This document shows, one piece after another, positions 8,546 to 16,748 of a stretch of DNA of 64,000 nt (its first letter is position 1; the number at the start of each line of letters is the position of its first letter). A program made the position numbers and the translations under genes. The notes beneath the pieces were generated by a model. The model saw only the letters and a program-made list of their open reading frames with translations. It did no database searches and was not told the DNA's origin. Origin of the DNA: a candidate division KSB1 bacterium (GTDB lineage Bacteria; Zhuqueibacterota; Zhuqueibacteria; Zhuqueibacterales; Zhuqueibacteraceae); contig JAPDPX010000002.1 of NCBI GenBank assembly GCA_034506255.1, positions 258,971 to 322,970 on the forward strand, read 5' to 3'.

Positions 8546-8803
8546 TCAAGTGCTTTGTTCGCCGCCACTCACCGGCGGCAGCAGCGCCAGTTCGCGCGCC
8601 TGAGTGAGCACCACCCGGGCCGGCACAAATTCGCCGTCCACTGCAAACGCGAGGGTTTTGAGATGCGGGCCCAACCGGGGATATTGTGCGGCGAGTCGTT
8701 CGGCAATTTCCAGCGGCGTCAGCGGGCCGGGCAGTTCCATTTCGATTTCGCGGCTGCCCACGGCCTCGCGCAAACCGGCATACAGGAGAATCCGAATTTT
8801 CAT
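8546..8803 (-). CDS. moaD: Molybdopterin synthase sulfur carrier subunit MoaD, GG not terminal
   Basis: Ubiquitin-like sulfur carrier for molybdopterin synthesis, 85 residues. Seen: MKIRILLYAGLREAVG, LPGPLTPLEIAERLA, AVDGEFVPA and LALLPPVSGG. The family ends in an exposed Gly-Gly that is adenylated and thiocarboxylated. Here four more residues (EQST) follow the Gly-Gly before the TGA, so the tail would need trimming, or the protein works differently. The ATG overlaps the stop of the zinc-ribbon gene by 4 nt. Confidence 0.9.
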   Translation of the reverse strand: MKIRILLYAGLREAVGSREIEMELPGPLTPLEIAERLAAQYPRLGPHLKTLAFAVDGEFVPARVVLTQARELALLPPVSGGEQST

Positions 8804-9237
8804 GTTGCGGTCTTGGAATACTTCAGGGCGGTGAGATGATCAAAACCGCGGTGGGCGGGATTTACCTGAAAGTCCCGGTAGATCGCGCGGCACTGGTAGC
8901 AAATGGTCACCGTCGGCAGGAGGTAATAAAGTGCGAAATCGAGCGCGGTGGCGAGCAACAGGCTGAGAAATTTGGTGTGATAGCTGAACAGCACGCCGAT
9001 CGCAAAGATGAGCAGGCCGAGGCGGGGGTTGAAGTCTTTCTGCAAATAAAAGCCCTGATTGCCGCACACCGCGCACTGCTCGATCTGGCCGGATTGCCGG
9101 CTGTGATCGGAGAAGGTGAGCGTCACGGTTTGACCGCAGCGGCGGCACTGGATCAGCGGGGTGTCGCTCCCGGCTTGGTTTTCCGCCCGGCAGTGCGGGC
9201 AGAGGAATTCGACGGTCATGGGTGATTTCGGGGGCAT
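8800..9237 (-). CDS. Membrane protein with two zinc-ribbon Cys pairs
   Basis: A protein of about 145 residues with no clear family. The N-terminal part has CPHC and CRRC knuckles (a zinc ribbon), then CAVC. Next come a hydrophobic stretch (LGLLIFAIGVLFSYHTKFLSLLLATALDF), a CYQC pair and a polar tail. The start is uncertain: ATG 9237 or ATG 9219, neither with a good Shine-Dalgarno; the 9333 start would overlap the upstream gene. The stop overlaps the moaD start (ATGA), so it is translationally linked to the molybdopterin synthase genes. Function unknown. Confidence 0.7.
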   Translation of the reverse strand: MPPKSPMTVEFLCPHCRAENQAGSDTPLIQCRRCGQTVTLTFSDHSRQSGQIEQCAVCGNQGFYLQKDFNPRLGLLIFAIGVLFSYHTKFLSLLLATALDFALYYLLPTVTICYQCRAIYRDFQVNPAHRGFDHLTALKYSKTAT

Positions 9238-9265
9238 GGTTCGAACAGCCGCAGGGCGGCGGGTT

Positions 9266-9940
9266 TCAGTTGAGTTCGGGATCCTCCGGCACGACGCGCA
9301 TGCTGGCCACCACCTGGCGCAGTTTCGCGGCATAATTCAGGCGGCCGTCGACGATGCCCTGCACCACGTCCAGCCGCTTTTCCACGGCCGGCATTTCCAG
9401 CAGTTGCTGCTTGTCGCTTACGGGGATATCGAGGATCGCGGCGACTTGATTAACCACCATTTCGAGCGAGGCGCTGCGGTCCCAGCGATTGTCATCCAGG
9501 TCGATGCCCAGCACTTGATTGAAATAGGTGAAGAAACGTTCGAGCAAATGATCGCGTGCGCGCAACTGCTCATGGGTCTCGCGCGCTGAGGGCGTGTCAT
9601 CCAGCAGATTGACCACCGCAATGCGATAGGGCTTGTCTTTCACGAATCGGACCAGCTCGAAACGGCGCAAGCCGTGCAACAGGATGTTGAAGCGGCCCTC
9701 GGGCAGACGCTCGTAGGCTTCGATGCGGCCCATGCAACCAATGCGATAAACCGCCGGCAGGCCGGCGCTGTCACGACCGCCACCATCCTTGAGAAGAATC
9801 ATGCCGATCTGGCGCTCATGCTCCAGGGCGTCGTTTACCATTTGTTTGTACCGCGGCTCGAAGATATGCAGCGGCAACAGGATCTTGGGAAAGAAGACGA
9901 CATTGGGCAGCGGGAAAATGGGCAAAACAATTGTCGCCAT
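9266..9940 (-). CDS. Lon N-terminal (LAN) domain protein
   Basis: A 224-residue protein consisting of a Lon substrate-binding (LAN) domain without AAA or protease domains. Seen: IFPLPNVVFFPKILLPLHIFEPRYKQMV at the N-terminus (two segments), IGCMGRIEAYERLPEGRFNI and LLHGLRRFELV, then a helical C-terminal half. Such stand-alone proteins are often annotated as peptidase S16 or LonB-like, but no catalytic Ser-Lys dyad is present. It lies 30 bp downstream of queG and is probably cotranscribed with it. Confidence 0.88.
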   Translation of the reverse strand: MATIVLPIFPLPNVVFFPKILLPLHIFEPRYKQMVNDALEHERQIGMILLKDGGGRDSAGLPAVYRIGCMGRIEAYERLPEGRFNILLHGLRRFELVRFVKDKPYRIAVVNLLDDTPSARETHEQLRARDHLLERFFTYFNQVLGIDLDDNRWDRSASLEMVVNQVAAILDIPVSDKQQLLEMPAVEKRLDVVQGIVDGRLNYAAKLRQVVASMRVVPEDPELN

Positions 9941-9970
9941 GATCGGCCTCCCAAACGCGGCAAGGTTCAG

Positions 9971-11089
9971 TTATGGTTCGGGAACAGGGGTGGATGCCGT
10001 GACGGACTTGCACCCTCCTCTCAGCGGGCCGGCGACGACAATCCGCGCCAGGCGCGTACAGGCCCAGTGCGCGGCCTCGGCCAGCACCGCATCAGGATGA
10101 TCGCAGAAGCGTTCCGCCACCCGCCGCAAACCCGGCAGCCCGCTGTTGCCGATGGCGAGCAGCACGTTGCGCATCAGACCGCGCCATTTGGCGCGTTTCA
10201 CCGGCGAATGCGTGAAGCGCCGGCGAAAGTCCTCCTCGCTCATTTCCGCCATTTGTTGCAGGGAGGGCGCCAGCAACCCCGGCCGCGGGGAAAACGCAGG
10301 GTCTGCCGTGGTCGCGGCCTTGCGGTTCCAGGGGCACACGTCCTGGCATATATCACAGCCGAAGAGATGCATGCCGAGCGGTGCCCGTAATTCCTCCGGT
10401 ATGGCACCACGCAGTTCGATGGTCAAGTAAGAGATGCAGCGGCTGGCGTCCAGCACATAGGGCGCAACGAATGCCTGTGTCGGACAGGCCTCCAGGCAGC
10501 GCGTGCAACTGCCGCAGCGGTCGGGGGGCGGCGCATCCACCGGCAGCGCCAGATTGGTGATCAGCTCGCCGATGAAGAACCAACTGCCCAGGCGCTGGTT
10601 GATGAGATTGGTATTCTTGCCGAACCAGCCCAGGCCGGCATATTTGGCAAACACCCGGTCGAGCAGCGGCCCGGTGTCGGTGTAAAAGCGGCCTTGATAA
10701 GCCTCGCCCAGGCGCGCCGAGAGAAACTCATGCAGCGCGACCAGTTTGCGGCGCAGAATCTCATGATAGTCATCACCCCAGGCGTAGCGTGAAATCCAGC
10801 CACGGCCCGGTTCGCGTCTGGCAATGGAGAGCGGCTGCGGCGTATGATAAACCACACCGATGACAATTACGGACCTGGCCTCGGGCAGCAGACGACGCAC
10901 GTCCATGCGACCGGGCAGTTGCCGGTGCAAATAAGCCATCTCGCCGGCATAGCCGGCCGCCAGCCAGCCGGGATAATGATGCAGCTCTTCAAAGAACGCA
11001 GCCGGTGCGACACCGAACAACTCACAACCCTGGGCGGCGGCCAGTGCCTGCAGTTCTTCCTTCAGACCGGCGGTCATCGCATTGGACAT
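9971..11089 (-). CDS. queG: Epoxyqueuosine reductase QueG
   Basis: Cobalamin- and [4Fe-4S]-dependent enzyme that reduces epoxyqueuosine to queuosine in the tRNA wobble position, the last step of the pathway. 372 residues. Seen: ELFGVAPA, ISRYAWGDDYHEILRRKL, TDTGPLLDRVFAKYAGLGWF, and the two ferredoxin motifs CGSCTRCLEACPTQA and CDICQDVCPWN. C-terminal HEAT-like helices (WRGLMRNVLLAIGNSG) are typical. The start is ATG 11089; the open frame continues upstream without similarity. It lies 59 bp downstream of the Rieske gene. Confidence 0.95.
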   Translation of the reverse strand: MSNAMTAGLKEELQALAAAQGCELFGVAPAAFFEELHHYPGWLAAGYAGEMAYLHRQLPGRMDVRRLLPEARSVIVIGVVYHTPQPLSIARREPGRGWISRYAWGDDYHEILRRKLVALHEFLSARLGEAYQGRFYTDTGPLLDRVFAKYAGLGWFGKNTNLINQRLGSWFFIGELITNLALPVDAPPPDRCGSCTRCLEACPTQAFVAPYVLDASRCISYLTIELRGAIPEELRAPLGMHLFGCDICQDVCPWNRKAATTADPAFSPRPGLLAPSLQQMAEMSEEDFRRRFTHSPVKRAKWRGLMRNVLLAIGNSGLPGLRRVAERFCDHPDAVLAEAAHWACTRLARIVVAGPLRGGCKSVTASTPVPEP

Positions 11090-11148
11090 GCGGGCAACGC
11101 CTCTCGTGCAATTCGTCTCAACGCACCTGCAGCCGCCTGTATTTCCGC

Positions 11149-11454
11149 TCACAGCGCGACTTGCACTTCCCCGTTGCGGCTGCGCACCGCGTAGGTTTTG
11201 AGTTTGCGGGCGCGGTTGCCGAGATACTCGCCGGTGGTGACGTCGTACTGCCAGCCATGCCATGGACAGGTGATGACGGTACCCTGCAGCTCGCCCTCTT
11301 CGAGCGGGCCCTGGCGGTGGAGGCATTCCTGCTCGGTAGCGTAAAGTTGGCCGCCGACATTATAGAGCACGATCGTCCGGCCCTGCACTTCCACTTTGCG
11401 CACGGCGCCGACCGGGAGATCCTCTGCTTTACAGACTGTAACGAAATCACTCAT
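11149..11454 (-). CDS. Rieske [2Fe-2S] ferredoxin-like protein
   Basis: A 101-residue soluble Rieske domain protein of the NirD/BphF type. Cluster ligands are visible in CLHRQGPLEEG and CPWHGWQYD. Also seen is GQLYATEQECLHR before the cluster and a C-terminal VRSRNGEVQVAL. The start is ATG 11454 with AGGAG 8 nt upstream. Likely an electron carrier for a partner not in the window; it sits just upstream of queG, but no functional link is known. Confidence 0.92.
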   Translation of the reverse strand: MSDFVTVCKAEDLPVGAVRKVEVQGRTIVLYNVGGQLYATEQECLHRQGPLEEGELQGTVITCPWHGWQYDVTTGEYLGNRARKLKTYAVRSRNGEVQVAL

Positions 11455-11732
11455 GGCATTCTCCTTTTGTCCAAATCGCATGTCATCACGCCGAAGGAGG
11501 TCACGAGTAGAAATTCTGCTGAACAGGCCGGGCGGAATGGCCGCCGGGGTAACTGTTCAGCCACAGTTTGACCATCACTTCATCCTGCTCGGCAGGAATG
11601 CCGCGGCCACGCGCAGCAGATCAAACAGGGAGTTGAACCATTACTGTTTGTCATGAAAATATTTTTTTGCACCTGAATTTTTACTCCAACCTTAAGTTCC
11701 AAAATCCGCTCCGCAACCCAAAACTGTCATTC

Positions 11733-11810
11733 CGGAGGAATTTGCCATGTGCATTGGCACACCCATTACGATGAAAATGTCTGCAGGCAGGCTGGAAGCC
11801 TGCGCTACGG
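11733..11810 (+). repeat. Dispersed repeat family C, copy 1, with REP-like palindrome
   Basis: It shares the layout GGAGGAATTTGCCATG, then CACCCAT, then GATGAAAATGTC with the copy at 26322-26390. It ends in a perfect palindrome, GCAGGC-TGGAA-GCCTGC (11787-11803). The pattern is REP-like. Short and imperfect, so moderate confidence. Confidence 0.5.
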
Positions 11811-11933
11811 CATTTTCGTGGTAATCCTCCTGAGTACCGGGATAGATGCTTATTCTGACATTATCCCAAGCACTCAAGAAGATTCTTGCAGAATGACATT
11901 GGGGGGTGGAGGTGCCAACCTGACGCTGTACTA

Positions 11934-12287
11934 ATTTTGCACCCAGATTGATTTCCTGCGCGAGATGCGTCGCTTTCAACGCGATGGCCAACCACCCAGC
12001 GGCTGAGGCATAAAAAATTTTGCCGGCCCCCGTGCGCTCAACTTCGGCAGGAGTGAGCTGTTTTTGATGAAGCAGCATCTCGCATTTCCCAAAACTTTGT
12101 TGGGAGTGACCGGCGTGGCCCTCCTCAAGAAGCCGCGTCAGATCAGGAGAAATTCTACAGGTCACGCCTGACGGAGTTTAAAGACATACAAGATTCCTCT
12201 ATCTACAAACAGTTCACTCCTGCGGGAGTTTGGTAAACACGCCACTTCTTCCGGACAACAGCAAGCTCGCATGCAAAATTCAGGTTT
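11934..12287 (+). repeat. Dispersed repeat family A, copy 1 (two-module)
   Basis: The core (11934-12025) runs TTTTGCACCCAGATTGA, a variable segment, GCGATGGCCAACCACCCA and GGCATAAAAAATTTTG. It matches cores at 49240, 49541 and (inverted) 63975. A second module (about 12124-12287) contains GCCGCGTCAGATCA, AGGTCAC, GGAGTTTAAAGACA and CAAACAGTTCACTCC, and aligns with 49629-49787. The segment ACTCC-TGCG-GGAGT forms a small hairpin whose stem, but not loop, is kept in copy 3. Confidence 0.7.
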
Positions 12288-12900
12288 TACACGCATGGTG
12301 TTCGCTCCTCAAAAGGCGTCTCCCCAAAGCTGCGGCTGATGTGTGCTGCTGGATTGAAAACACGCCCACTCCCCAATGCTGATTACGCTGAGCAACAAAA
12401 CATTCCGGCGATCTTGACAGAGTGACAGGGCCTGCGGCGAGAGTTTGGCAGGTTCGCTGTTCCACCAGATAAACGTGTGCGTGTTCCGCGGCATCTTCAT
12501 GTGTTGCCCGTCCAGAGGTCATCCGGCAAGCCGGGCGGGTCCAGCCTGTCCCTGGATGCAAACATGCTGCATGAGCCGCGCCAGGCACCAAACAAAGTGA
12601 CAAGCGTCATGCCCTCACTGTGAATCCCTTCGACTCCTGGAGCAATCAGCGGGGGCAATTCTTGCAAGCGCGCTCGAGCTTCCTGCAAGTCATTTGTCTG
12701 GTCGGCATAGAACTTTTCCGTGTGAACCGATTCGCGGTCACATTGCGCTGGCTGACGCTGTTCCGTGCCGGTTCGAAAACGTTTCACGCCCGGCTGCGCC
12801 GGGGTTTCTCACGGCCGATTGTCACGACGCCGAGGATGCTGAGACACCGGCCCAGCCGTTGCAGGAATACGTTTTCCCACGCCGTGATTTGGGACGGGCA

Positions 12901-13404
12901 CTATTTAGCGAATTTGTTTTTCATTTGCAAGCGTGTCGCTCGCCGAACTTCCGCGGCATGCCAGCGCCGCTTTTCCGCTGCAGTGACGGGAACGTACTCC
13001 GGCACGGCGACCGGCCGGCCCTGTTCGTTGAGGGCGACGAAGGTGAGATAGGCGGAGCTGGTATGCTTGCGTTCGCCGGTCAGCAAGTTTTCCGACCAAA
13101 CTTTGACACCGATTTCCATGGAGGTGTGAAAAGCACGATTGAGGGCGGCGCGGATGATGATGAGTTCTCCGACTTTGACGGGGTGGTGAAATTCTAGGTA
13201 GTCCACACTGGCGGTGACCACGGCACGATGGCAGTGGCGCGAGGCGGCAACGGCCGCAGCAATGTCAATCAGGTGCATAACTTTGCCGCCCAGGATGTTG
13301 CCGAGCAGGTTGGCATCGTTCGGCAGCACGATCTCCGACATTTCGGCGGTGGTGGCAGCAACAAAGTCATTCGCGTTCTCTGGCGCGCGTGTGTGTGGGT
13401 TCAT
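12901..13404 (-). CDS. Acyl-CoA thioesterase (hotdog fold, YciA-like)
   Basis: A 167-residue single-hotdog acyl-CoA thioesterase. Seen: SEIVLPNDANLLGNILGGKVMHLIDIAAAVAA (in parts), with the catalytic Asp/Asn region PNDANLLGNILGG, then VVTASVDYLEFHHPVKVGEL and WSENLLTGERKHTSSAYLTFVA. Hydrolyses acyl-CoAs in the cytoplasm; substrate range unknown. The ATG at 13404 overlaps the stop of the MBL gene by 4 nt, so the pair forms a coupled operon. Confidence 0.92.
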   Translation of the reverse strand: MNPHTRAPENANDFVAATTAEMSEIVLPNDANLLGNILGGKVMHLIDIAAAVAASRHCHRAVVTASVDYLEFHHPVKVGELIIIRAALNRAFHTSMEIGVKVWSENLLTGERKHTSSAYLTFVALNEQGRPVAVPEYVPVTAAEKRRWHAAEVRRATRLQMKNKFAK

Positions 13405-14423
13405 GGGCTGAGGTGTATCTCCATGCCTTCGTGGGCGGCATAAGCCGATTTGAAGAGAGTACGGGCATATTCCTGAATGCGATCCATGTCTTCATCCGCA
13501 TGGCGCGGATCGTGATGAAACAGGATCAGCCTGCCCACCCGGGCCTTGCGCGCCACTTCGCAGGCCATTTCGACCGTGCTGTGGCCGAAGCCCTGGGTGG
13601 GGAAATGCGGGTCGGCATACTCGTCGTGGGTGTATTGGGCATCATGAATCAACACATCGGCATCGCGGGCAAACTCGATGAGACGCGCATCGCCGCCGGT
13701 GTAGCCCTCGATGTCGGAGGCATAAACCACTCGCCGGCCGTTGTTGGCGATCTTGAAGACGAAAACGCCGTCCTTGGGATGGGCATAGCTGCGCATGATG
13801 CTCACCAGCAGATCGCCGGGCTGCGACGGCGGCAATTCCTCCCGTGCGCTGTAAATTTGGGGAGCCCTGTCGGAGTTGCGGTAGAGCAGCCGGTCGGAAT
13901 CCGCCAGGTTTTCGATGATCTTGTGGGCGTTCAATTCCTCCAGCCGCACCGGGCAATAGCGTGCCGTCATGGTGAGGGAGATGCTGTCGCGCAGATCGAC
14001 ACCCAGCAATTGCGGGCCATAAACATAAAGCCGCGTCCGGCTCGAATAGGCCGGCAGGAAGAACGGCAGGGCCTGAATATGATCGTGATGGGTGTGACTC
14101 AGCAGAATCGTGATGGGGTGGGGTTCCCGCGGTTCGTCCGCACCGGCCGCCTGATGTTCGGACATGATGAGGTCGCCGAGTGCAATCAGGCCGGTGCCGG
14201 CATCGAGAATGATGCGATGATAGGCGTTGCGAACTTCGACACAGGCGGTATTGCCGCCGTACCGGACAGTGTGCGGGCCGGGCACCGGATAGCTGCCCCG
14301 CACGCCCCAAAATCGAATCAAAAGCTCGGCAGGAGAAGGCCGGGCTTTCTCCGCTTGTGCCTGCCTCTCCGAACGATTTTGACTTTGCGCATGACCTGCG
14401 GCGGGGCTATCGTTGCTGGCCAT
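13401..14423 (-). CDS. MBL-fold metallohydrolase (RNase Z / cAMP-phosphodiesterase-like)
   Basis: A 340-residue protein with a polar 30-residue N-terminus, then IRFWGVRGSYPVPGP and RYGGNTACVEV, the metal motif LSHTHHDHIQALPFF, YASDIEGYTGGD, LIHDAQYT and LILFHHDPRHADEDMD. This matches the large group of uncharacterised MBL proteins near RNase Z and PdeA-type cyclic nucleotide phosphodiesterases. The substrate cannot be told from the sequence. It is upstream of and coupled to the thioesterase gene. Confidence 0.85.
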   Translation of the reverse strand: MASNDSPAAGHAQSQNRSERQAQAEKARPSPAELLIRFWGVRGSYPVPGPHTVRYGGNTACVEVRNAYHRIILDAGTGLIALGDLIMSEHQAAGADEPREPHPITILLSHTHHDHIQALPFFLPAYSSRTRLYVYGPQLLGVDLRDSISLTMTARYCPVRLEELNAHKIIENLADSDRLLYRNSDRAPQIYSAREELPPSQPGDLLVSIMRSYAHPKDGVFVFKIANNGRRVVYASDIEGYTGGDARLIEFARDADVLIHDAQYTHDEYADPHFPTQGFGHSTVEMACEVARKARVGRLILFHHDPRHADEDMDRIQEYARTLFKSAYAAHEGMEIHLSP

Positions 14424-14627
14424 AGAACTCCTCTCGCGCTGCGTATCCCGTACTACTGCTGCAATGACAAAACTCCCTCCGCTCTGGACATTTCCCGCTG
14501 GCTATGTGGTACTACGTCACCTGCCCGTGGTTGCGTAAACCGCAGGCGAGACTTTGCCCGGTCTGGCTGCAGCAACTGTCATCCGGCCGTGCGACATCCC
14601 GCGCGCCCGGCTGCTTTCGTCTGACTC

Positions 14628-15494
14628 TCAGGAAAGCTTGAACACTTTTCCCAACAATTCGTTGCCGGCTCCCGCGCGCGAATTCTGGGCGGCGACCTGC
14701 GCGATCAAATTCTCCACAATCTTCTGAAACACCGCCTGAATGCCGGCTTCGTCATTTTGGCTGACGATCGGCCGGCCAACATCGCCTCCCAGCCGGATCG
14801 CCAGGTTGAGCGGCACCTCGCCCAGGAACGGCACGGCAAATTTCTCCGCTGCCTCCCGGCCACCGCCATGCGCAAACACCTCGGTGCGCTGACCGCAATG
14901 GGGGCAAATGAAATAACTCATGTTTTCGATGATTCCCAGCACCGGCACTTCCACCTTGCGGAACATGTTGATGCCTTTTTTGGCATCGCTCAAGGCCACA
15001 TCCTGCGGCGTGGTCACGATCACCGCGCCGGTCAAGGCCACAGCCTGCGAGAGCGTTAGTTGGGCATCGCCGGTGCCAGGCGGCAAATCCACCACCAAAT
15101 AGTCCAGCTCGCCCCACTCCACCTCGGTGAGAAACTGGGTGATCATACGGCCCACGAGCGGACCGCGCCAGATCACGGCCGTGTCCCCTTCGCTGACATA
15201 ACCGATAGAGACAATTTTAATGCCATACTTCTCGATCGGTTGAATACGACCCTGCGGCGTGGCATGGAGTTTGGCTTTCAATGTGTCAGTCATCATCGGC
15301 ACATTGGGGCCATAGATGTCGGCATCCAACAATCCCACCTGCAGCCCGCGTTGCGCCAGGGCCACTGCAAGATTGACCGATACGGTGGTTTTGCCCACGC
15401 CGCCTTTGCCGCTGGCGACAGCGATGATATTTTTCGCGCCGGGCACAGGTCGCGGTGGTTGTTGTGGCGGCGTGGGATGAAGGGGATGGTTCAT
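14628..15494 (-). CDS. mrp: Mrp/NBP35 family ATP-binding iron-sulfur carrier
   Basis: A 288-residue ParA-like ATPase that carries and inserts Fe-S clusters. Seen: Walker A ASGKGGVGKTTVSVNLAVAL, LLDADIYGPNVPMM, WRGPLV, DYLVVDLPPGTGDAQLTLSQ, and the CPHC pair in SYFICPHCGQR, which bridges the dimer cluster. It lacks the N-terminal MIP18 domain of longer homologues. The start is ATG 15494; an in-frame 18-residue extension (to 15548) is nonconserved. It is preceded by a consensus promoter at 15702-15729, giving a leader of about 200 nt. Confidence 0.95.
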   Translation of the reverse strand: MNHPLHPTPPQQPPRPVPGAKNIIAVASGKGGVGKTTVSVNLAVALAQRGLQVGLLDADIYGPNVPMMTDTLKAKLHATPQGRIQPIEKYGIKIVSIGYVSEGDTAVIWRGPLVGRMITQFLTEVEWGELDYLVVDLPPGTGDAQLTLSQAVALTGAVIVTTPQDVALSDAKKGINMFRKVEVPVLGIIENMSYFICPHCGQRTEVFAHGGGREAAEKFAVPFLGEVPLNLAIRLGGDVGRPIVSQNDEAGIQAVFQKIVENLIAQVAAQNSRAGAGNELLGKVFKLS

Positions 15495-15701
15495 GATCGT
15501 CTGCCTGCAGTTTCTAACTGTTAATCCGCACAGCCGTGACTTGGACATGCCATGCGTAGCGGGGAAATGTCTTGGTCATGTTCCTATCCGGCGGTCCACC
15601 TCGTGCAACGAATCCCCTGCCCCCTGGATACTCTCACGGGAGCGCAGCCGCCTTGTTGTAGGGAGTGTGCGCTATCCGCGCCTGCGCCAGATGGCGCGGC
15701 C

Positions 15702-15729
15702 AATATAACAAAAAATTTTGGCTTGTCAA
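15702..15729 (-). promoter_or_regulatory. Sigma-70-type promoter for mrp
   Basis: On the minus strand a perfect -35 TTGACA (15729-15724), a 16-nt AT-rich spacer and a -10 TATATT (15707-15702). Predicted start near 15695, giving a leader of about 200 nt before the mrp ATG. Confidence 0.75.
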
Positions 15730-15804
15730 ATTTTTTTGACGGCCACGCGAGGCATGAGGCTTGGTGCAAATACCGCGGTGCTGTCGATTTGGCCATTGAA
15801 AAGA

Positions 15805-15836
15805 AATGGCCTTGAGTTACACCTCTCAAGGCCATT
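15805..15836 (-). terminator. Intrinsic terminator of the superoxide dismutase gene
   Basis: A perfect 12-bp stem, AATGGCCTTGAG with CTCAAGGCCATT (8-nt loop), followed on the minus strand by TTCTTTTC. It lies 45 bp after the superoxide dismutase stop. Confidence 0.85.
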
Positions 15837-15880
15837 CGTGTTCGGCTCCCGCTGCCCCAAGACGGGGAATGACGGGGCTG

Positions 15881-16507
15881 CTACTTCACATACATTTTGT
15901 AGCGATCGTTGATGCGACCCCAGTGCAGCCGGGCGATGAAATTATCGATGTACTTTGCCCGGGCCGGACCGTCTTTATGATAATAGGCATGTTCGAACAC
16001 GTCGCAGGCAATTAGCGGAATGCCACCCCAGATGGCGCCATATTGATGCTCGTCCACCAGCACATTGAGAAGCTGCTTGGACCAGAGAGCATCATACACC
16101 AACAGACCCCAACCACTGAGTTTGGCGGAGACGGCCGTGGCCTTGAAATCCGCCTTCCACTTGTCAAAGGAGCCGAATTGTTTTTCGATGGCTTTTAGCA
16201 CCTCCGGGCCTTTGGCAGGGTCGCCATCACCACCCATCACGGCCCAATACACGTCATGCAGCAGGGCGCCGGAGTGATTCCAGGTGTAGCGCCGCTTCAA
16301 CTCCCCGATCTCGCTGTAGTTGCCATTGGCATCGGCGGGATTGGCTTTTTCCAGTGCCTGTTCGATTTTGTTGAGCACTGTCACATAGCCTTTGTGGTGG
16401 GTATTGTAGTGCCAATCCGTGGTCTCCGGGCTGATCACGTCTTTCAACAGGGTCTTCGCCTCTTCATCGCTGTAAGGGCGAGGGCTCAGGTTGTATTCGT
16501 AAGCCAT
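15881..16507 (-). CDS. Superoxide dismutase (Fe/Mn family)
   Basis: A 208-residue Fe/Mn superoxide dismutase, disproportionating superoxide to O2 and H2O2. Seen: DWHYNTHHKGYVTVLN (first metal His), WNHSGALLHDVYWAVMG (second His), and CDVFEHAYYHKDGPARAKYI (Asp and His ligands). The active-site loops differ from classical SodA/SodB (for example GALLHDVYW and FEHAYYHKDG), so metal preference is not called. No signal peptide. Own promoter (16596-16624) and terminator, so monocistronic. Confidence 0.93.
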   Translation of the reverse strand: MAYEYNLSPRPYSDEEAKTLLKDVISPETTDWHYNTHHKGYVTVLNKIEQALEKANPADANGNYSEIGELKRRYTWNHSGALLHDVYWAVMGGDGDPAKGPEVLKAIEKQFGSFDKWKADFKATAVSAKLSGWGLLVYDALWSKQLLNVLVDEHQYGAIWGGIPLIACDVFEHAYYHKDGPARAKYIDNFIARLHWGRINDRYKMYVK

Positions 16508-16595
16508 GACATCCTCCTAAAGTAAATAAAAATGCAGGTCAGTTCCCGCCCGGTTTATTGTAGTGGCGGTTGTGAGAAGCTTTTGAACCGGGCGC

Positions 16596-16624
16596 AATAT
16601 CGCAATTCCGGTTCACAATGTCAA
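16596..16624 (-). promoter_or_regulatory. Sigma-70-type promoter for superoxide dismutase
   Basis: On the minus strand -35 TTGACA (16624-16619), a 17-nt spacer and -10 GATATT (16601-16596). It gives a leader of about 80 nt with an AGGAGG Shine-Dalgarno just before the ATG. Confidence 0.65.
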
Positions 16625-16713
16625 CGTTGAGTTTGGCAGGGTGGACGCGCCACCCGGGGCTGGCCGCGCACGCGCGAAGCGGAGTCGGGAGGAGTCCGGT
16701 GCAGAAAAAGACC

Positions 16714-16742
16714 TTGCATTCTCCCATTAATTTCTGTATTAT
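16714..16742 (+). promoter_or_regulatory. Promoter of the candidate RNA gene
   Basis: -35 TTGCAT (16714-16719), exactly 17 nt spacer, -10 TATTAT (16737-16742). Predicted start about 16749. No reading frame with a ribosome site follows before the terminator at 16901. Confidence 0.65.
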
Positions 16743-16748
16743 TCGCGC

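Larger units (their letters stand above)
11455..12900. other. 1.4-kb intergenic region with repeats, no gene
   Basis: No convincing gene is seen on either strand. Contents: an inverted repeat CTGAACAG/CTGTTCAG (11519-11526 and 11553-11560) with an inner GC hairpin; a family C repeat with a GCAGGC palindrome (11733-11810); and a long family A repeat (11934-12287). Between 12290 and 12900 I recognise nothing; the short frames there look like neither real genes nor clear gene remnants. Confidence 0.6.
15495..15880. other. Intergenic leader of mrp and sod terminator
   Basis: No gene. On the minus strand it holds the sod terminator (15805-15836), the mrp promoter (15702-15729) and about 200 nt of untranslated leader before mrp. 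The leader has GC-rich segments but no family I can name. Confidence 0.6.

Noticed and set aside
11934..12000. Family A core as a small protein gene
   Set aside because: Three copies share a short readable frame, but copy 2 has an early stop and no ribosome-binding site or start is conserved.
12280..12787. Short minus-strand frames in the 1.4-kb gap
   Set aside because: No recognisable motif, no ribosome site, and different frames overlap; they are left as unexplained intergenic sequence.
15881..16507. Calling the superoxide dismutase specifically SodA (Mn) or SodB (Fe)
   Set aside because: Metal-specificity residues are in loops that differ from the reference enzymes, so only the family is called.
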